Source: Chloroflexota bacterium (GTDB lineage Bacteria > Chloroflexota > Anaerolineae > Anaerolineales > VGOW01). Taken from it: 7,116 nucleotides of DNA. The stretch spans positions 1-7,116 of the forward strand of contig JACRLA010000328.1 in NCBI GenBank assembly GCA_016215145.1, given 5' to 3'. Positions 1 through 4,931 of this stretch are shown piece by piece; position 1 is the stretch's first letter, and each line of letters begins with the position of its first letter. The translations under genes were made by a program, and so were the position numbers. The notes under the pieces were generated by a model, which saw only the letters and a list, made by a program, of their open reading frames with translations, was not told the origin of the DNA and did not search any database.

Positions 1-333
1 AACGGGGAGACGATTAATTGTTGCGCCTGCGGCGGCGGTGATCATGTTTGTCGCGCCGGGTCCAGTAGATGTAGTGCAGGCAAACGTTTGCAAACGGTTT
101 TTCATTTTGGCAAACGCGGCTGAGGCGTGAACCATCGCTTGCTCGTTGCGCGTTTGGTAATAACGGAAGTTCGGCGTCTGTTGCAACGCCTGTCCAATGC
201 CCGCCACGTTGCCATGACCGAAGATGCCCCAACATCCGGCGAAGAACAGATTTTGTTTTCCATCACGCTCAACATATTGATTTTGCAAAAAGCGAATGAT
301 GGCTTGAGCGGTGGTGAGGCGAAGAGTCTGCAT
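1..333 (-). CDS. iolD: IolD, 3D-(3,5/4)-trihydroxycyclohexane-1,2-dione hydrolase, N-terminal fragment
   Basis: Partial gene: the first 111 codons are present and the frame is open to the left window edge, so about a sixth of the usual ~640-residue enzyme is visible. IolD is a cytoplasmic thiamine-diphosphate enzyme of myo-inositol catabolism that hydrolytically opens the trihydroxycyclohexanedione ring to 5-deoxy-glucuronate. The fragment is the N-terminal ThDP (pyrimidine-binding) domain. It begins MQTLRLTTAQAIIRFLQNQY, followed by FAGCWGIFGHGNVAGIGQAL (residues 31-50), characteristic of IolD. The ThDP-activating glutamate is E64 in RNEQAMVHAS, and STGPGATNM (89-97) is the usual glycine-rich turn. 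The start is backed by AAGGAG six bases upstream. It follows the transaldolase gene by 56 bp on the same strand, so the two are very likely one operon. The family call is based on remembered sequence features, not a search. Confidence 0.88.
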   Translation of the reverse strand, partial: MQTLRLTTAQAIIRFLQNQYVERDGKQNLFFAGCWGIFGHGNVAGIGQALQQTPNFRYYQTRNEQAMVHASAAFAKMKNRLQTFACTTSTGPGATNMITAAAGATINRLPV

Positions 334-366
334 GATCACTCCTTGTTAGAGTCTGTATAGCCCGTA

Positions 367-387
367 GCGCAAATTGGTAATTTGCGC
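367..387 (-). repeat. Perfect intercistronic hairpin between transaldolase gene and iolD
   Basis: The 56-bp gap between the two genes contains a perfect 9-bp inverted repeat, GCGCAAATT / AATTTGCGC, with a 3-nt loop (367-375 and 379-387). On the coding (minus) strand it starts two bases after the transaldolase stop codon and is not followed by a U-tract. A full terminator is therefore unlikely. A 3'-end stabilising or RNA-processing hairpin that sets different expression of the two genes is possible but inferred. Confidence 0.6.
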
Positions 388-389
388 CC

Positions 390-1469
390 TTAGGCAATAT
401 CTGGATTTGGCAACATCACATCGCGGATCATCGCCACAAAATTATGCCAGCCTTCGATGAAAGATCGCAACGTGCGCACGGTAGCGCCGTAAGTGTCGAA
501 CTCTTCGACCTTCATTCCATCTTCGTCGTACGCGCGCCGAAAGTCTGGTATTTGATACAAGGCATTTATGATCTCGGGTTTGACGGGCTCTGCCATCAAC
601 GGCGCGAGCGTAATGCCCGACTCGTTATATTTCACTTGCCACTCCCACGGAATCGTAAGCGTCATCTCGCCGCCCACAAACTCTTTCCAGTGATACAGAT
701 TCCGGAAAGCGGCGACGAGCAACCGCGAGCGGTAGCGGCGCGTCTGAAAAATTTGATACGCCTTCTTGAAACAAGCAACGCCGCACCACTCCAGATATTC
801 AGGATTGATGTTGATCTGATCGCGTTTGACGACGACCTTCAGCCAATCATCGGTGCGCCCGACCATCATCGTCACCACCGGCGTAAGGGTGGCGATCTCT
901 TTACCTTCGGCTTCGCGGCGGCGCAGTCCACGCTCAACGGCTTCAGCAGCCGCGATCACTTGCGGCACGCTAAAGCTCACGGTGATATTTAAATTGATGC
1001 CGCGATAAGTGGCTTCTTCTACCATACCAATGCCCGCTTGGGTGGCGGGCACCTTCACTTGCATATTGGGAGCGAGACCATGAAAGTATTCGGCTTGTTG
1101 CAAAATTGCGTCGCGGTTGTTGTAGAAAGCCGGGTCCGTTTGAATAGAGAGACGTCCCTTGCGCCGTTGAGTGCTCTCATGTAATGGCAAGAGTTGTTTT
1201 GCGCCATTAACAGCCAGGTCTTGATATATTTGCCAACTGACTTGTGTTTCAGACCAAGTAGGATTTTGGGCGATCACTTGTTGAATGCGCGCCCGCCACA
1301 AAGGCATTTCTTTTTTGAGAACATTGAAGACGATGATCGGGTTGCTTGTAGCACCCGTTGCCCCACGAGCTATTGCGTATTGCAACTCCTCGGTTGAACA
1401 CGAATCGTTCCAATACTGTGTCGGGGTGGTGGAGACCATTTCATGCAATAAGCCATTGTAAGGAGACAT
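390..1469 (-). CDS. Transaldolase-family protein in an inositol operon
   Basis: 359-residue cytoplasmic enzyme with the transaldolase (class I aldolase, Schiff-base) signature. GATGATSNPIIVFNV (36-50) matches the family's G-x-T-S-N-P strand. GRLSIQTDP (105-113) matches the usual S-I-E-V-D-P. VKVPATQAGI (138-147) carries the Schiff-base lysine K139, and GINLNITVSFS (157-167) is the next conserved strand. VGRTDDW (203-209) and an N-L-Y-H plus TLTIPWEW stretch (257-277) follow, as in other transaldolases. The length is a little above the ~320 residues of TalB. The start at 1469 is chosen because GAGGTGA lies four bases upstream; the next Met (residue 11) has no such site. It is the first visible gene of an operon with iolD. 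Ordinary transaldolase moves a dihydroxyacetone unit between sugar phosphates. Whether this one does so, or acts on an inositol-pathway intermediate, cannot be read from the sequence. Confidence 0.85.
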   Translation of the reverse strand: MSPYNGLLHEMVSTTPTQYWNDSCSTEELQYAIARGATGATSNPIIVFNVLKKEMPLWRARIQQVIAQNPTWSETQVSWQIYQDLAVNGAKQLLPLHESTQRRKGRLSIQTDPAFYNNRDAILQQAEYFHGLAPNMQVKVPATQAGIGMVEEATYRGINLNITVSFSVPQVIAAAEAVERGLRRREAEGKEIATLTPVVTMMVGRTDDWLKVVVKRDQININPEYLEWCGVACFKKAYQIFQTRRYRSRLLVAAFRNLYHWKEFVGGEMTLTIPWEWQVKYNESGITLAPLMAEPVKPEIINALYQIPDFRRAYDEDGMKVEEFDTYGATVRTLRSFIEGWHNFVAMIRDVMLPNPDIA

Positions 1470-1472
1470 GAT

Positions 1473-1479
1473 TCACCTC
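1473..1479 (-). promoter_or_regulatory. Ribosome binding site of the transaldolase gene
   Basis: GAGGTGA on the minus strand, four bases before the ATG at 1469. It is a good anti-SD match and decides the start against the in-frame Met at residue 11. Confidence 0.7.
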
Positions 1480-1490
1480 GCGGGAATATG

Positions 1491-1496
1491 AGTATA
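1491..1496 (-). promoter_or_regulatory. Probable -10 element of the inositol operon
   Basis: TATACT on the minus strand, about 22 bases upstream of the transaldolase ATG, in the short gap between the ssrA terminator and this gene. Transcription would start near 1484, giving a roughly 15-nt leader that still holds the GAGGTGA site. No good TTGACA partner is seen at 16-18 bp, so the promoter may depend on an activator or be weak. Confidence 0.45.
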
Positions 1497-1524
1497 AGCG
1501 ATGTGGTACAGGGTGCGTCTAGTG

Positions 1525-1535
1525 ACGATCATCGT
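1525..1535. promoter_or_regulatory. Candidate operator palindrome upstream of the inositol operon
   Basis: ACGAT-c-ATCGT is an 11-bp perfect palindrome centred at 1530, about 35 bp upstream of the proposed -10 element. Its position suits a regulator site such as an activator or repressor of inositol genes. No regulator gene is in the window and the half-sites are short, so chance cannot be excluded. Confidence 0.3.
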
Positions 1536-1575
1536 GAGGTAATTCTACTTTATTCCACGTTATGATCAGAATCAA

Positions 1576-1601
1576 AAAAGCCACCTATGAAGGTGGCTTT
1601 T
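1576..1601 (-). terminator. Rho-independent terminator of ssrA
   Basis: An 11-bp perfect stem (AAAAGCCACCT at 1576-1586 against AGGTGGCTTTT at 1591-1601) with a 4-nt loop. In the minus direction it begins seven bases after the encoded CCA end of tmRNA and ends in a run of six T. It closes the ssrA transcript and separates it from the inositol operon promoter. Confidence 0.85.
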
Positions 1602-1630
1602 CTGAACATGGTGGAGATGGCGGGAATCGA

Positions 1631-1924
1631 CACATTGTATCTTCAGCTTTCGTTGAAGTGCTGACTATCTCTTGAAGTCGCGCTATACTCTGCACGACTC
1701 CTCCAGCGTATTGTAAGGAAATCAAAATTTTAGTTTTTTTCCTTACCCTAGTATTCCGTGTCTTCAAAAATGATTTAGGAGTCTATGAGTCGATGCAGGG
1801 CTTACCGCTTTCGCGTTCACCCCTCAGGGTTCGCATCGCCATAACGCGGAAGCATTCCCTGATGTAAGCTGGATTTTTTCCTAGCACGTCGCCGCGCTAG
1901 GGAGCTCTATTCTGTTGTTAAAGA
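1631..1924 (-). ncRNA. Group I intron (IA-like) inside the tmRNA T-loop
   Basis: 294 nt between U54 and U55 of the tmRNA T-loop. P1 pairs exon/intron GGGU-UCU (1928-1922) with guide AGAGCUC (1908-1902), placing a U.G pair exactly at the 5' splice site. P2 is 9 bp with a GCGA loop (1880-1901). P3 pairs 1868-1873 with 1702-1707. P4 pairs UCAGGG (1862-1857) with CCCUGA (1829-1824). P6 has a GAAA-capped tip (1806-1815). P7 pairs GACU (1783-1780) with AGUC (1666-1663) inside the S-type element AAGAGAUAGUC. A 9-bp P7.x hairpin (1713-1746) lies between P7 and P3, as in subgroup IA. P8 is 1676-1699 and P9 is a GAAA hairpin (1641-1658). P10 pairs guide GAAUAGA with 3' exon UCGAUUC (six of seven). The intron ends in G. 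It carries no ORF, so no homing endonuclease. Splicing itself is inferred. Confidence 0.93.
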
Positions 1925-2159
1925 ACCCGCGTCCGAATGACTCGACAGCAGATATCTACAAGCTTAGTTCACCTATTTAGCCTTAGCCGCTGTTCCCCGG
2001 TGGACAGGGTTGCACAGTGACCGCGCCTCTTTGTCTTTCGCTGTGCTAGAGACATTGCACAACGGCACGCCAATATTTGTGTCGCCCACGTCCCGCGCGA
2101 TTGGCGGCGCTCGGGCGCAGACGGACTCTCGAAAGAGTCTAGCTCAAGCTACGCTGTTA

Positions 2160-2204
2160 TTAAGCAGCGAGCGGAAGAGCCGCGTAAGCAGGAGTGCGGT
2201 TGGC
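2160..2204 (-). other. tmRNA proteolysis-tag reading frame
   Basis: The resume codon is GCC at 2204-2202, and the frame reads ANRTPAYAALPLAA, then TAA followed at once by a second in-frame TAA (2159-2157). Including the alanine carried by tmRNA, the tag on a rescued protein would be A-ANRTPAYAALPLAA. The start fits the family pattern (AGT just before GCC-AAC, compare AGTC-GCA-AAC in E. coli), and the end LAA is the usual ClpXP-type degron. The tag lies within the first exon, upstream of the intron. Confidence 0.88.
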
Positions 2205-2304
2205 ACTTAAGCTTTTGCTCTGAGTTAACGAGATCGGAGCCTCTCGGCTTGCAACCTGATGTCAGCCTCACCCGTCGAAGCCTGTCATCCCCAGTTGTAT
2301 TTTT

Positions 2305-2313
2305 ATTCTACCA
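2305..2313 (-). promoter_or_regulatory. Probable extended -10 promoter of ssrA
   Basis: TGG-TAGAAT on the minus strand is a TGn-extended -10 box with one mismatch to TATAAT. Its end lies about 12 bases before the mature tmRNA 5' end (2292), so transcription could start near 2298 and be trimmed by RNase P. The TAG of the box is also the stop codon of the preceding gene. No clear -35 box is seen. ssrA could also be read from the upstream operon promoter and processed. Confidence 0.45.
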
Positions 2314-3096
2314 CTCTTCACCCGTAAACGTCGTCACCCCCGCATGTTGCCCGACTCGTTTATACATCGTCACGCCGGTATACGGCTCGCCCAACACATT
2401 ATCGTGGATCGCCCAGCTGCGCCCGCGCACGGTCTTCGCCGCTTGCGGCGCGCGAAAAATAGTTGAGCTATCTAATCTCAGAATCACATCGCCGCCATCG
2501 CTGAAGCGCGTGTTCAAACTTTGCATCCAGCGCCGCCCTTGCTGATAGGCAAACCCGTAGCGCTCGAAGATCACCGCATTGTGATAATAAAGCGGCTCGA
2601 CGAAATACATATCGTGACCGAGTCGGGAAATAAATTTTTCAAACGAGACGACTGACTCACGAAGAATCCGCAGTCCCCGTCTGACCTGACCCGGAGCGAG
2701 ACCCGCCGCGAATGCCGCCTTCTCCGCCTCAACGTTCCGCTGAAAAATTCCGAACCTCGTCGGCGTCCCATCGGGCATCTGGTCAACCTCAAATCGGGGT
2801 GACTGCGGATCGTTGATCACCGATAGTAAGACGTGAATCTGTCCGGAGATCGTATCGGTCAGATGAAAATAAGCGAGCGGGTCGGGCGCGCCGAATTGAT
2901 GATATAGCGTGATCTCCACGTCGCTTGTATCTCTACCCAACCACTGATAGAGCGAATGACCGTGCGAGTCAGTTAAATCGTCGGCGTTAATTGCGAAGCG
3001 CTCGAACAGGGCAGGGGGGATCATCAGTTTGACATACTCTAATCGCTCCTCGGCGGATAATCGATTCAAAGCACCGATGCTTTTTGCGTCACTCAT
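2308..3096 (-). CDS. Uncharacterised protein coupled to smpB
   Basis: 262 residues; I do not recognise the family. No signal peptide, membrane segment or obvious metal cluster is seen, so it is probably a soluble cytoplasmic protein. The first 55 residues look helical. The middle (56-120) alternates short strands, with EITLYHQFGAPDPLAYFHLTD (61-81) and a charged helix at 119-152. The stretch EPLYYHNAVIFERYGFAY (167-184) resembles the last helix-strand of GNAT acetyltransferases (N...ERYGF), and the segment up to 162 could be a partner fold, but the acetyl-CoA loop (Q/R-x-x-G-x-G/A) is not evident. The ATG at 3096 overlaps the smpB stop by 8 nt, which indicates translational coupling, with GGAGA and AAAGG upstream. 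It ends 15 bp before tmRNA. Its position between smpB and ssrA suggests, but does not show, a link with ribosome rescue. Confidence 0.75.
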   Translation of the reverse strand: MSDAKSIGALNRLSAEERLEYVKLMIPPALFERFAINADDLTDSHGHSLYQWLGRDTSDVEITLYHQFGAPDPLAYFHLTDTISGQIHVLLSVINDPQSPRFEVDQMPDGTPTRFGIFQRNVEAEKAAFAAGLAPGQVRRGLRILRESVVSFEKFISRLGHDMYFVEPLYYHNAVIFERYGFAYQQGRRWMQSLNTRFSDGGDVILRLDSSTIFRAPQAAKTVRGRSWAIHDNVLGEPYTGVTMYKRVGQHAGVTTFTGEEW

Positions 3097-3565
3097 TGCC
3101 TTTCAATCTCCTTCCTATCACGCTCGCCATATCGCGTTGGCTGTCGCGTTTAGCAATCGTCTGTCGCTTGTCGTATTGTTTTTTGCCCTTCGCCAAAGCA
3201 ATCGTCACCTTTGCTCTACCTTTGGCGAGATGAATATCCAGCGCGACGATGGTGTAGCCTTTTAGTTTGATCTTCTCGTGCATCTTGACGATCTCTTTGC
3301 GATGCAGCAGCAGTTTGCGCGGACGTAATGGATCATGATTCTGGCGTGAGGCAGGATCGTAGGTGCTGATGTGGGCGTTGATTAACCACAACTCGCGCCC
3401 GTCGTGGCGCACGTAAGACTCGCGCAGTTGAGCCTTGTTGGCGCGAATGGATTTGATCTCACTGCCGCGCAGCACAATGCCCGCTTCGTATTTGTCCTCA
3501 ATAAAATAATCGTGCGTCGCTTTTTTGTTAGACGCTAAAGTTTTCCCCTCATCTTTTTCTGCCAT
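3089..3565 (-). CDS. smpB: SsrA-binding protein SmpB
   Basis: 158 residues, normal for SmpB, the cytoplasmic partner that carries alanyl-tmRNA into the stalled ribosome. The OB-fold hallmarks are all present: NKKATHDYFIEDKYEAGIVL (13-32), GSEIKSIRANKAQLRESYV (34-52), the RNA-contacting NHDPLRPRKLLLH (76-88) and ALAKGKKQYDKR (123-134). The basic C-terminal tail (135-157), which threads into the empty mRNA channel, is intact and ends RRLKGNE. Start at 3565, with AAGGAAA about eight bases upstream. The gene begins 13 bp after the ctp stop and overlaps the next gene by 8 nt, so ctp-smpB-orf look like one operon leading to ssrA. Confidence 0.97.
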   Translation of the reverse strand: MAEKDEGKTLASNKKATHDYFIEDKYEAGIVLRGSEIKSIRANKAQLRESYVRHDGRELWLINAHISTYDPASRQNHDPLRPRKLLLHRKEIVKMHEKIKLKGYTIVALDIHLAKGRAKVTIALAKGKKQYDKRQTIAKRDSQRDMASVIGRRLKGNE

Positions 3566-3578
3566 TCCGCTATTTCCT

Positions 3579-4739
3579 TTATTTCCCTGTTTCCTTTAAA
3601 TACTCCACCGCCCGATCCAATTCGGGATCACGACCATCTACTCCCGGCTGAACTTCAATGTCGGGTTTTAAACCTATACCGTTGATCGGAGTCAACTTGG
3701 GCGTATACCATAAAGCATTCGTTACGTGGATAGATGAACTGTCGAGCAGGGGGAAGATCAACTGCACCGAACCCTTACCGTACGTCGTCTGCCCAATCAA
3801 GGGGGCGCGGCCTTTATCGCGCAGCGCGCCCGCAAAAATTTCCGACGCGCTCGCCGTTCCTTTGTTCACCAAAAGCGCCAATTTCATATCGGCGGCAACC
3901 CCTTTGTCGGACGTGTTATAAAATTTTTCCTTCTCGCCTTTTTGCACTTCGATCATGATCACGCCCGCATCCACGAAAAGTTTGGTGGTGTCAATCACAG
4001 ACGTGAGCAAGCCGCCGCCGTTGCCGCGTAAGTCAATCACCGCGCCCGAAATTTTCTTCGCCTGCAATTCCTCTACCGCCTTCTTCATTTCATTCGGCGT
4101 TTTCTCGGTGAAGCGGCTGACGTTGATGTAGCCAATGGTTGAATCTTTTTCTAACACGCGCCACGAGACCGAAGGCAGTTCGATGCGTTGTCGCGTAATC
4201 GTGAAATCAAGTTTCTCGCTCTTGCGTTGAACAGTGATCATCACTTTGGTGTTGATCTGCCCACGCACCAAGGCGATGATCTGATCTATCGTCATCTCTT
4301 TGGTGATCGTCTTCCCGTCTACGGCGATCAACACGTCGCCTTTTTGCACGCCCGCTTTCTCCGCAGGCATATCGGCAATGGGCGTCAGAACCACATCCCC
4401 TGATTCGTTGCGCTGAAGATTTGCGCCCACACCGCCGAACTCGCCTTGCAGCGATTGCGTTTCCAATTCGCGGGCAGGGGGATCGAGAAACACGGTGAAC
4501 TGATCGCTCACCGCCTGCACATAGCCGCGCGCCGCGCCGCGTTGCAGCACATCATCGTCGGGCAGTTTTCCGTAAAAATTATTTTTGACGATGTCATTCA
4601 CTTGCGCCAGCAGCGCGAACTCATTGCTTCGACGCTCAACTTGCCAACCCCTAAAGTAGCCAACGCTAAAGGCAATCGTGACAACAAAGATAGAAAGCAG
4701 AGCGTGAAACGAGAGAGAGAGCGAATAATTTTTCTGCAT
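3579..4739 (-). CDS. ctpA: C-terminal processing peptidase, S41 family (CtpA/Tsp-like)
   Basis: 386-residue membrane-anchored serine protease that cuts proteins from their C-terminus outside the membrane. Residues 11-30 are one hydrophobic segment (signal anchor). An N-terminal helical region (about 35-95) follows, then a PDZ domain (about 96-185; GGVGANL, then AGVQKGDVLIAVDGK) that binds substrate C-termini. The S41 core has GYINVSRF (203-210), DLRGNGGG (236-243), the nucleophile S297 in GTASASEI, and the general-base lysine K322 in TYGKGSVQ. The 25-residue Ser-Lys spacing is typical. The domain ends with NGIGLKPDIEV (353-363). All catalytic parts are intact. First gene of the ctp-smpB-orf operon. 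E. coli Tsp degrades ssrA-tagged proteins in the periplasm, which gives the pairing with smpB/ssrA a plausible meaning here; this is inference. The start lacks a Shine-Dalgarno sequence (see the promoter at 4746). Confidence 0.93.
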   Translation of the reverse strand: MQKNYSLSLSFHALLSIFVVTIAFSVGYFRGWQVERRSNEFALLAQVNDIVKNNFYGKLPDDDVLQRGAARGYVQAVSDQFTVFLDPPARELETQSLQGEFGGVGANLQRNESGDVVLTPIADMPAEKAGVQKGDVLIAVDGKTITKEMTIDQIIALVRGQINTKVMITVQRKSEKLDFTITRQRIELPSVSWRVLEKDSTIGYINVSRFTEKTPNEMKKAVEELQAKKISGAVIDLRGNGGGLLTSVIDTTKLFVDAGVIMIEVQKGEKEKFYNTSDKGVAADMKLALLVNKGTASASEIFAGALRDKGRAPLIGQTTYGKGSVQLIFPLLDSSSIHVTNALWYTPKLTPINGIGLKPDIEVQPGVDGRDPELDRAVEYLKETGK

Positions 4740-4745
4740 GAGGAG

Positions 4746-4751
4746 AGTATA
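4746..4751 (-). promoter_or_regulatory. -10 element placed for a leaderless ctp transcript
   Basis: TATACT on the minus strand ends six bases before the ctp ATG, so the expected transcription start (about seven bases downstream) falls on the A of ATG. The bases between are CTCCTC-like with no Shine-Dalgarno match, which agrees with a leaderless mRNA. No convincing -35 box is visible. Confidence 0.5.
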
Positions 4752-4846
4752 GCAGATGGAACGATTTAAATCTTTGGAGTAGGGTGCTGAGCTCAGGGGA
4801 TGCCGCCGTGACCGCGCAACTTTTTTTTCTGCGTATCACAATTTCT

Positions 4847-4880
4847 AAACCCGAAGGTCTGCGAGACCCTTCGGGTTTTT
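4847..4880 (+). terminator. Orphan terminator-like hairpin in the ctp/recombinase intergenic region
   Basis: AAACCCGAAGG-TCT (4847-4860) pairs with AGACCCTTCGGGTTT (4864-4878), with one bulged base, a 3-nt loop and a T5 tract on the plus strand. It has the form of a rho-independent terminator read rightward, yet no plus-strand gene lies upstream. The neighbouring genes diverge from this region. It may insulate the recombinase promoter or end an unannotated short transcript. Confidence 0.6.
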
Positions 4881-4901
4881 GTGTGTGATGGAGAGAAGGG
4901 C

Positions 4902-4931
4902 TTGACGGGGGGCGTTAAGAAGGGCTATAAT
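4902..4931 (+). promoter_or_regulatory. Sigma70-type promoter of the recombinase gene
   Basis: TTGACG (4902-4907), an 18-bp spacer and a perfect TATAAT (4926-4931). The start of transcription would be near 4938, giving a leader of about 32 nt before the ATG at 4970. No Shine-Dalgarno sequence is seen in this leader. A second TATAAT at 4940-4945 lacks a -35 partner; from it the start would fall near 4952. Confidence 0.75.

Larger units (their letters stand above)
1609..2292 (-). ncRNA. ssrA: tmRNA (transfer-messenger RNA) gene, interrupted by a group I intron
   Basis: tmRNA rescues ribosomes stalled on broken mRNA, acting with SmpB. The 5' exon (2292-1925, 368 nt) starts GGGGATG and contains TTCGACGGG, the conserved tRNA-like 5' region, then a pseudoknot PK1 at 2217-2246 (stems CGAGA/TCTCG and GCTC/GAGC). 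The tag reading frame and, near its end, CTAAGCTTGTAGA and CGGACGCGGGT follow. The 3' exon (1630-1609, 22 nt) is TCGATT CCCGC CATCTCC ACCA. The exons fit exactly: GGGGATG pairs with CATCTCC over seven pairs including G3.U70, the alanyl-tRNA synthetase identity pair, and GCGGG pairs with CCCGC around a seven-base loop TTCGATT. CCA is encoded. Order is normal, so this is not a permuted two-piece tmRNA. The mature length after removal of the 294-nt insert would be 390 nt. smpB lies two genes upstream. Confidence 0.95.

Noticed and set aside
78..93. Palindromic CAAACGTTTG-like stretch with a repeated copy of GCAAACG
   Set aside because: It lies inside the iolD coding frame and matches conserved residues, so a chance feature of the codons is the simpler explanation.
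444..992. Long plus-strand frame opposite the transaldolase gene
   Set aside because: The minus strand has the full transaldolase motif set with a good ribosome site. The plus-strand frame is its shadow.
1690..1795. Alternative P7 pairing CGACTC (1796 side) with GAGTCG (1696 side) in the intron
   Set aside because: It competes with the 8-bp P8 and with P3. The GACU/AGUC pairing inside the AAGAGAUAGUC element keeps the standard helix order.
1609..2292. Permuted two-piece tmRNA, as in alphaproteobacteria and cyanobacteria
   Set aside because: The acceptor 5' strand (GGGGATG), tag frame, T-stem 5' half, T-stem 3' half and CCA occur in the normal order. Only a T-loop insert with group I features separates the halves.
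1585..2545. Several short open frames across the ssrA region (such as 1585-1767, 2010-2210 and 2249-2545)
   Set aside because: They lie over the tmRNA, its intron or the antisense of the unknown gene, show no recognisable protein pattern and are explained by RNA structure or shadowing. None encodes a homing endonuclease.
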